A stretch of DNA of 8,600 nucleotides, taken from positions 1 to 8,600 of the forward strand of contig JAQUOB010000041.1 of assembly GCA_028717325.1 (NCBI GenBank), written 5' to 3'. Below the pieces are notes generated by a model. That model was not told the origin of the DNA, did no database searches, and saw only the letters and a list, made by a program, of their open reading frames with translations. Position numbers and translations under genes: made by a program. Below, in pieces: positions 1 to 4,745 of this stretch. How positions within the stretch are numbered: position 1 is the stretch's first letter; the number at the start of each line of letters is the position of its first letter. This DNA comes from Candidatus Margulisiibacteriota bacterium. GTDB taxonomy: Bacteria > Margulisbacteria > WOR-1 > O2-12-FULL-45-9 > XYB2-FULL-48-7.

Positions 1-80
1 GCGATGAAAAACAATTCTCCGATGTGGGGGAACTGGTCCGCCAGATAAAGAAAGATATTGTCCGGGCCCGCGGTCTATGA
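1..80 (+). CDS. ribF: C-terminal end of probable bifunctional riboflavin kinase/FAD synthetase (partial)
   Basis: This is an open frame entering from the left edge (first full codon at 3) and ending at TGA 78-80, giving the 25-residue tail DEKQFSDVGELVRQIKKDIV followed by RARGL. The pattern of a charged residue pair, KF-like QF, an ELVxQI core, KKDI and a final AR-x-L matches how bacterial RibF proteins usually end. RibF makes FMN from riboflavin and then FAD. A ribF gene (or truB-ribF) just upstream of rpsO-pnp is a common bacterial arrangement, which supports the call. The tail alone is too short to be certain. No catalytic motif lies in the window, and the rest of the gene is off the left edge. 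The rpsO promoter overlaps its last codons. Confidence 0.55.
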   Translation, partial: DEKQFSDVGELVRQIKKDIVRARGL

Positions 81-86
81 TACAAT
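58..86 (+). promoter_or_regulatory. Probable sigma-70-type promoter of rpsO-pnp, with extended -10
   Basis: A -35-like TTGTCC lies at 58-63 and a -10 TACAAT at 81-86, separated by 17 bases. TGA directly precedes the -10 (78-80), forming the extended -10 TGN; these same bases are the stop codon of the upstream gene. Transcription would begin near 93, only about 3 bases before the rpsO ATG at 96, so the message would have almost no leader. The purL promoter at 4711-4739 has the same architecture, which strengthens both calls. Confidence 0.5.
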
Positions 87-95
87 AGTACAGTA

Positions 96-362
96 ATGGT
101 TCTGAAAAAAGAAAAGAAATCGGAAATCTTAGGTAAATATAAAAGACACGAGGGGGACACGGGCTCGCCGGAAGTGCAGATCGCTCTTTTGACGGAGCGG
201 ATCGGCACCCTTGTCGAACATTTGAAAAAATTCAAAAAGGACCAGCACAGCCGGCGCGGCTTGCTGCTCCTGGTCGGCCAGCGCAAACGGCTTCTGAAAT
301 ATCTTCATAAAAAAGATGTTAAGAAGTACGAAGCGATCACCACCAGTTTGGACCTCGCATGA
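96..362 (+). CDS. rpsO: 30S ribosomal protein S15
   Basis: This 88-residue protein is of normal S15 length (89 in E. coli). S15 binds the central domain of 16S rRNA early in assembly of the small subunit. Family hallmarks are visible: HEGDTGSPEVQIALLTERI at residues 18-36, the helix with HLKKFKKDQHSRRGLLLLV around 42-60, and the basic QRKRLLKYLHKKD stretch after it. The ATG at 96 is the first possible start because the same frame is closed by the TGA at 78-80. No Shine-Dalgarno sequence precedes it; the upstream bases are only TAGTACAGTA, which fits a nearly leaderless transcript from the promoter at 58-86. Its stop codon overlaps the pnp start as ATGA (359-362), so the two are probably translationally coupled. 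In E. coli S15 represses its own translation through a leader RNA structure; there is no room for such a leader here. Confidence 0.98.
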   Translation: MVLKKEKKSEILGKYKRHEGDTGSPEVQIALLTERIGTLVEHLKKFKKDQHSRRGLLLLVGQRKRLLKYLHKKDVKKYEAITTSLDLA

Positions 363-2485
363 TCAAAAAAGTAGAATTAAAACTTGCTGACGGCCGCATC
401 CTTAGCCTGGAAACCGGCCGGGTCGCCCGGGAAGCGGGCGGTTCCGTCATCGTTCGTTTGGGCGACACCATGGTCCTGGCCACGGCCACCATGGCGGCCA
501 CGCCGCGCGAAGGCATTGACTTCTTTCCACTGCTGGTAGATTTTGAAGAAAAACTTTATGCCGTCGGCAGGATCCCGGGCGGATTTTTTAAGCGCGAAGG
601 CCGTCCCACCGAAAAAGCCATTCTGAACGCCCGCAAGATCGACCGGCCGATCCGGCCGATGTTCCCCGAAGGCTTCCGCAACGATGTTCAAATAGTGGTT
701 ACGCCTCTTTCCTACGACCAGGACAATCCGCCGGACACGATGGCAATCGTCGGCGCTTCGGCCGCTCTCTCCATCTCCGAGATACCGTTTGACGGCCCGA
801 TCGCCGGCGTCCGGGTCGCCAAAGTCGAAGACAAATTTATCGTTTTCCCGACCACCGCGCAGATGAAAGAATCGAGCCTGGACCTGGTCCTGGCCGGGAC
901 CAAAGAATCGATCTCGATGATCGAAGCCGGAGCGGAAGAAGTTTCCGAAAGCGATATGCTGGCCGCCATTAAGGCCGGCCATGATGAAATAAAAAGACTG
1001 ATCGCGATGCAGGAAGACCTGGTCAAACAGGCCGGCCAGCCCAAAGTCAAAGTTGAAGTCCATAAGATCGATGAAAAACTGGAAAAATTCGTGATCGCCA
1101 ATGCCAAGTCAGGCATAGCGGCGGCTATACGCATCCTCGATAAAGATAAACAGACGGAAACGATCGTCAAGATCCAGAAAGATCTGATCGAAAAAGCCGG
1201 TGAAGACAAAGAGCTCAAGGCGATCATCGAAAAGAATAAATCCGACGTCAAAACCGTGCTGGAAGAGATCCAATACGACACAATGCGCCGGATGGTCCTT
1301 GATGAGGGCAAACGTTTGGACGGACGGGGCCCGAAAGATATCCGCCAGATCAGCTGTGAGATCAGTGTTTTACCGCGCACTCACGGTTCGGCCATCTTTT
1401 CCCGCGGCCAGACCCAGGTCTTGACCATTGCCACGCTGGGTTCGGCCGGTGAAGAGCAAAGGCTCGAAGGGCTTGATATAGAAGAGACCGGCAAACGCTA
1501 CATGCATCATTACAATTTCCCCGCCTATTCGGTGGGTGAGGTCCGACCGTTGCGCGGGCCCGGCCGCCGGGAGATCGGTCACGGCGCGCTGGCCGAGCGG
1601 GCGCTTTTACCCGTCATTCCTTCGGAAGAACAATTTCCTTACACCATCCGGCTGGTTTCGGAAGTCCTCGGCTCCAACGGTTCAACTTCGATGGCTTCGA
1701 CCTGCGGTTCGACCCTGGCGTTGATGGACGCGGGGGTCAAGATCGACGCGCCGGTCGCCGGCATCTCCATTGGCTTGATCACCGAAGGCAATAAAGCGGT
1801 AACCATTACCGACATCCAGGGGGTGGAAGACCATCTTGGCGACATGGATTTCAAAGTTACCGGGACGAGAAAAGGGATCACGGCCATTCAGGTCGATATC
1901 AAGATCAAAGGTTTGTCTTTTGAGATCATAGAACGATCTCTCGAGCAGGCCAAAGAAGGCCGGATTTTCATTTTGGATAAAATGCAGGCGGTCATCGCCC
2001 AGCCGAAGGCCGAGCTGTCGCCTTACGCGCCGCGGGTCATCAGCTTTAAGATCGACACGGAAAAGATCGGAGCGGTGATCGGGCCGGGCGGCAAAATGAT
2101 CCGCAGTATTATCGAAGAAACGGGCGTCCAGATCGATATCGAAGACGACGGCACCGTTCTCATCACGACCGCCGACGCCGATGCGGCCAAAAAAGCTAAA
2201 GCCAAGATCGATGAACTGACTTTCGAGCCGAGAGAAGGGGATGTCTTCAAAGGTGAAGTGGTCAGGATCATGCCGTTTGGCGCGTTCGTGGAACTGCCGG
2301 GCGGTAAAGACGGCCTGGTCCATATTTCTCAACTGGCCGAGCGAAGAGTTGCCACAGTCGAAGATGTGGTCAAGCTTGGCGACGTGGTGACGGTCAAAGT
2401 GATCGAGGTTGACAACATGGGCCGCATCAACCTGACGATGAGCCATGTTACGGAAGACGACAAGAAGCGGATCTACGGCGAATAG
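359..2485 (+). CDS. pnp: Polyribonucleotide nucleotidyltransferase (PNPase)
   Basis: This 708-residue protein is full length for PNPase, the trimeric 3'-5' exoribonuclease that degrades RNA with phosphate, releasing nucleoside diphosphates. The domain order is canonical: RNase PH domain 1 (about 5-140, with the FFPLLVDFEEKLYAVGRIPG core at 55-74), a helical linker (about 150-310), RNase PH domain 2 (about 315-540), a KH domain (about 555-615) and an S1 domain (about 625-697). The active-site region SEVLGSNGSTSMAST (434-448) and the metal-binding aspartates of DIQGVEDHLGDMDF (D485, D491) are intact. The KH loop is GPGG at 575-578. The protein ends shortly after S1, with no long basic or acidic tail. 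The ATG overlaps the rpsO stop by four bases and has no clear Shine-Dalgarno sequence, so expression probably relies on coupling to rpsO. The AT-rich accessory island begins just after the stop; only a T-run near 2495 follows, without a convincing hairpin. Confidence 0.98.
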   Translation: MIKKVELKLADGRILSLETGRVAREAGGSVIVRLGDTMVLATATMAATPREGIDFFPLLVDFEEKLYAVGRIPGGFFKREGRPTEKAILNARKIDRPIRPMFPEGFRNDVQIVVTPLSYDQDNPPDTMAIVGASAALSISEIPFDGPIAGVRVAKVEDKFIVFPTTAQMKESSLDLVLAGTKESISMIEAGAEEVSESDMLAAIKAGHDEIKRLIAMQEDLVKQAGQPKVKVEVHKIDEKLEKFVIANAKSGIAAAIRILDKDKQTETIVKIQKDLIEKAGEDKELKAIIEKNKSDVKTVLEEIQYDTMRRMVLDEGKRLDGRGPKDIRQISCEISVLPRTHGSAIFSRGQTQVLTIATLGSAGEEQRLEGLDIEETGKRYMHHYNFPAYSVGEVRPLRGPGRREIGHGALAERALLPVIPSEEQFPYTIRLVSEVLGSNGSTSMASTCGSTLALMDAGVKIDAPVAGISIGLITEGNKAVTITDIQGVEDHLGDMDFKVTGTRKGITAIQVDIKIKGLSFEIIERSLEQAKEGRIFILDKMQAVIAQPKAELSPYAPRVISFKIDTEKIGAVIGPGGKMIRSIIEETGVQIDIEDDGTVLITTADADAAKKAKAKIDELTFEPREGDVFKGEVVRIMPFGAFVELPGGKDGLVHISQLAERRVATVEDVVKLGDVVTVKVIEVDNMGRINLTMSHVTEDDKKRIYGE

Positions 2486-2534
2486 TTTCTCCTCCTTTTT
2501 TGCTGCAAGCCTCATTTTATACGCCTAATTGATG

Positions 2535-2540
2535 TATAAT
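2535..2540 (+). promoter_or_regulatory. Possible -10 element of the accessory island
   Basis: A perfect TATAAT lies at 2535-2540 in the gap between pnp and the island genes. Transcription would start near 2547, about 22 bases before the small ORF at 2569 and about 100 bases before the HEPN-like gene. I see no good -35 at the right distance (2512-2517 is TCATTT) and no TG extension, so the element may be weak, activator-dependent or fortuitous in AT-rich DNA. Confidence 0.3.
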
Positions 2541-2568
2541 TTCTATTATACTTGCTCAGAAAACAGGG

Positions 2569-2649
2569 ATGATAGAAGCAACCGACAAGCAAATCGATCA
2601 GCTTGTTTATAAGCTCTACGGACTGACGGAAGAGGGGCGTAAAAGATGA
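2569..2649 (+). pseudogene. Remnant of the C-terminus of a type IIG/Eco57I-class restriction-methylation enzyme
   Basis: The frame reads MIEATDKQIDQLVYKLYGL then TEEGRKR and stops at TGA 2647-2649. IEATDKQIDQLVYxLYGLTEEE is the very characteristic C-terminal end of large single-chain restriction endonuclease-methyltransferases of the Eco57I/type IIG kind and of related PglX-like methyltransferases. The open frame extends upstream only to a stop at 2530-2532, so of an enzyme normally around 1000 residues just the last 26 to 38 codons survive, joined almost directly to the pnp 3' end. The stop overlaps the start of the next gene as ATGA (2646-2649), which suggests the HEPN-like gene was once downstream in the restriction operon. 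It could still be translated as a short leader peptide: an ATG is present with a weak GGG before it. Family assignment from such a short tail rests on the strength of this motif. Confidence 0.68.
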
Positions 2650-3416
2650 TCCGCAAAAGTTTTGAGCATACTACTTATGTGAAGTGGCAGCAATGGTTTG
2701 ATATTATTTATAAAGAAATCCAAGAGCTTTTGGTTTACCGGAATGTTTTTATGGAGGTCAAGAATATAATAAAAGCCAATCCAAAAATACAAGAATCAAG
2801 TTCTTTTTATGATTTTTTAGATATTGCTTATATTGCTTTCGCAACCATGAGCGTTCGTAGGCAAATAAAAAACGATAAAGATAGTATTTCATTTGCCAGA
2901 TTACTATCGGAAATGCAAAGACATCCCAAAATTATGTCAAAAGAACGATTCGCCGCCATGTATAAGATGTCCTCTGATGAAGGCCGTGGAGTGCCAGCCT
3001 TGCGAAAACATTTGGAAAATCGTGTACAGAAAGCTTTTCGAAAATATTCGGATGAGTCGAGAAATTATTTTAACCCAAAGATTGCGGATCGGGATCTGCA
3101 ATATCTGCGAATGACCGTAAAGAAAATTGAAGATTTTGCCGATAGAAGAATAGCTCATTGCGATAAAAGGTCACGGAAGACGCTTGCTAGTTATAAGAAT
3201 TTAGATGATTCCATTGATTTCTTAGAAAATCTGGTTAGGAAGTATTATCTTTTATTTCACGCAGATGCTTTGATTAGCGTTCTTCCTTTTTATCAATACG
3301 ATTGGAAACAAATATTTAAACATCCTTGGATTGAACATAAAGAAAGTGATTTGATGGAGGAGGAGGTCGGGGTGGTGGAAATATTAAAAGGGGGAGATAA
3401 GAATGCCTCGAGATGA
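2646..3416 (+). CDS. HEPN/AbiU2-like protein, probable component of a defence module
   Basis: This 256-residue protein is helical and charged, with no signal peptide or membrane segment. The central stretch, with SVRRQIKNDKDSISFARLL (69-87) then HPKIMSKERFAAMY (93-106), and the later DRRIAHCDK (166-174) resemble proteins annotated as AbiU2-like or HEPN-domain proteins, often found in abortive-infection and toxin-antitoxin settings. HEPN domains frequently act as RNases. The candidate catalytic His is H171, but the nearest preceding arginines (R167, R168) are too close for the textbook R-x4-6-H, so nuclease activity is uncertain. The ATG overlaps the stop of the restriction-enzyme remnant by four bases and has a Shine-Dalgarno GAGGGG at 2632-2637, eight bases upstream. 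The 3' end overlaps the HNH-ATPase gene by 14 bases, so the two are probably co-translated. The gene is AT-rich compared with pnp and purL, consistent with horizontal transfer. Alternatively it could be an inactive structural partner. The family call is from remembered similarity. Confidence 0.5.
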   Translation: MIRKSFEHTTYVKWQQWFDIIYKEIQELLVYRNVFMEVKNIIKANPKIQESSSFYDFLDIAYIAFATMSVRRQIKNDKDSISFARLLSEMQRHPKIMSKERFAAMYKMSSDEGRGVPALRKHLENRVQKAFRKYSDESRNYFNPKIADRDLQYLRMTVKKIEDFADRRIAHCDKRSRKTLASYKNLDDSIDFLENLVRKYYLLFHADALISVLPFYQYDWKQIFKHPWIEHKESDLMEEEVGVVEILKGGDKNASR

Positions 3417-4605
3417 TTTTAGTGAGAAAACAAAATCGAAACTGGCGCAAAGAGCCGCATATAAATGTTCTATCTGTGATAGTCTTACGGTTGGGCCTTC
3501 TGAGGAGGGGTCAGACAAAGTTAATATTACCGGCGTGGCGAGCCATATATCAGGAGCTGCTTCTGGAAAGGGAAGCCGAAGATATGATCTATCTTTAACC
3601 CAAAAGGAAAGGGCTTCTATAGAAAATGCAATATGGCTGTGTAGTACCCATGGGGATTTGATAGATGGGGATGAAAATCGATATACGATAGATGAACTGA
3701 AAAGAATCAAGAAAAATCATGAAGAAAAAATTAAGATGGCATTGAATGGGATCGATACATCTAATGGCATAATAACCAAGATTGAAATAAACAATATTGC
3801 GAGATTTAAGGGGCATAGTAAATTAGAGTTTGAGAATTATAATATTATTAGTGGAGGCAACGGGACTGGGAAAACTACAATATTTGAATTCATCTCTTCA
3901 CTTGAGGATATGAAGTATATTAATAGATGGCTTAAAAGAGATGAAAAAGAGCTACTAACTTCATATTTTAATATTTATTATTATAGGGAAAGGGAGATGA
4001 TGTATCAAATCATTCTTGACAAGACAAATAAATTGTCTTGTCTAATTAATGGGGCTGAAACCCCATTGTTTAAATCCCCAATTAAGATTCTTTATCTGAA
4101 TATCAATTATCGGGATTACTCTAATGGAGCGTCTGAACCGGTACAAAATGAATTAGAAAAAATCGCATCGTATTTTTCTATAACAATTGATGAATTGTGT
4201 AATGTTATTGCTTTTATTCGAACGAAAAGAAAGCATTTTATTAACGATATTTCTATAAGTGAAAATAAGGACAATTTATATATTAAAATGTCTGATGCCA
4301 GCTTTCTACGACGCTTTAATGCATTATCTGCCGGAGAACAGTATCGAGTTATACTTGAGGTGGTATTAAAAATAGCCGAATATTATGCGGAGTTTAGATC
4401 AACAATATTAATTATTGAGCAATCCGCTGTTTCTTCTGTTGATAAAGATGGGATCAATAAATTATTATTAACGATTCGAGATGAAAAAATGGGATTCCAG
4501 TTTTTCTTTGTTATGTATGATAATATTGAGAAATATAAAACAGAAGGATATAAAAAATATACCTTGAATAAAAAAGAAGGGAAAATCCAGCCCCGGCTTC
4601 TCTAA
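3403..4605 (+). CDS. HNH nuclease domain fused to an ABC/RecF-like ATPase, Septu-like
   Basis: This is a 400-residue two-domain protein. Residues 1-115 form an HNH-type domain: C22-x2-C25, catalytic-type histidine in GVASHIS (H48), then SRRYDLSLTQKER, N75, and LCSTHGDLID with C80 and H83 in place of the more usual C-x2-C, ending in an ELKRIKKNHEEK helix. Residues 120-400 form a compact ABC/RecF-like ATPase: Walker A GGNGTGKTT (151-159), signature LSAGEQ (308-313), a Walker B strand TILIIEQ (334-340) and a D-loop-like SSVD (344-347). Walker B has EQ where DE is usual, and no histidine is seen at the switch position (FFFVMYDN, 367-374), so ATP hydrolysis may be slow or absent. No long coiled coil is present. 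HNH plus ATPase is the component pair of the Septu defence system (PtuB and PtuA), normally encoded separately. The start at 3403 has a Shine-Dalgarno GGAG at 3393-3396 and overlaps the HEPN-like gene by 14 bases. I infer ATP- or nucleotide-gated DNA cleavage in phage defence. Domain calls are firm; the function is not shown. Confidence 0.72.
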   Translation: MPRDDFSEKTKSKLAQRAAYKCSICDSLTVGPSEEGSDKVNITGVASHISGAASGKGSRRYDLSLTQKERASIENAIWLCSTHGDLIDGDENRYTIDELKRIKKNHEEKIKMALNGIDTSNGIITKIEINNIARFKGHSKLEFENYNIISGGNGTGKTTIFEFISSLEDMKYINRWLKRDEKELLTSYFNIYYYREREMMYQIILDKTNKLSCLINGAETPLFKSPIKILYLNINYRDYSNGASEPVQNELEKIASYFSITIDELCNVIAFIRTKRKHFINDISISENKDNLYIKMSDASFLRRFNALSAGEQYRVILEVVLKIAEYYAEFRSTILIIEQSAVSSVDKDGINKLLLTIRDEKMGFQFFFVMYDNIEKYKTEGYKKYTLNKKEGKIQPRLL

Positions 4606-4710
4606 ATTATAATGGCACTTAGAATGGGATAGGGTCATAATGATCCCAAATATGAGAAAATATGACAATGTCAATTGTTAGGAGTTCTCTTCCTTTTTTA
4701 TTCGCTTTAA

Positions 4711-4739
4711 TTGTCAACCCCTCTTTAAGATGATAAAAT
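4711..4739 (+). promoter_or_regulatory. Promoter of purL, predicting a leaderless transcript
   Basis: A -35 TTGTCA (4711-4716, 5 of 6 consensus bases) and a -10 TAAAAT (4734-4739) are separated by exactly 17 bases, and TGA precedes the -10 to give an extended -10. The normal start site, seven bases beyond the -10, falls on 4746, the first base of the GTG start codon. No Shine-Dalgarno sequence could fit. The same layout precedes rpsO. The promoter lies at the downstream border of the accessory island, so purL expression does not depend on the island genes. Confidence 0.65.
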
Positions 4740-4745
4740 AGAGGC

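Noticed and set aside
2486..2505. T-rich run after pnp as an intrinsic terminator
   Set aside because: CCTCCTTTTTTGC contains a T-run, but I find no stable stem just before it.
377..2515. Several long minus-strand open frames opposite pnp (for example 1682-2515, 377-1063, 712-1380)
   Set aside because: They are shadows of the GC-rich pnp coding frame. Their composition is typical of antisense reading (rich in D, R, F, H or S) with no recognisable domain.
4626..4647. Inverted repeat GGGAT...ATCCC / GGGTCA-TAA-TGATCC after the HNH-ATPase gene
   Set aside because: It is short and imperfect, has no T-run after it, and there is no sign of an operator or attachment site.
4680..4699. Weak hairpin AGGAG/TTCCT followed by T residues, as terminator for the HNH-ATPase gene
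   Set aside because: The stem is only five pairs including one G-T pair. It is possible but too weak to call.
4606..4710. Small ORFs in the gap before purL
   Set aside because: The longest plus-strand candidate has about 13 codons, with no ribosome-binding site and no recognisable sequence.
2490..4745. CRISPR array, tRNA or integrase signature at the island
   Set aside because: No regularly spaced repeats, no cloverleaf-like sequence and no recombinase motif were seen at either border.
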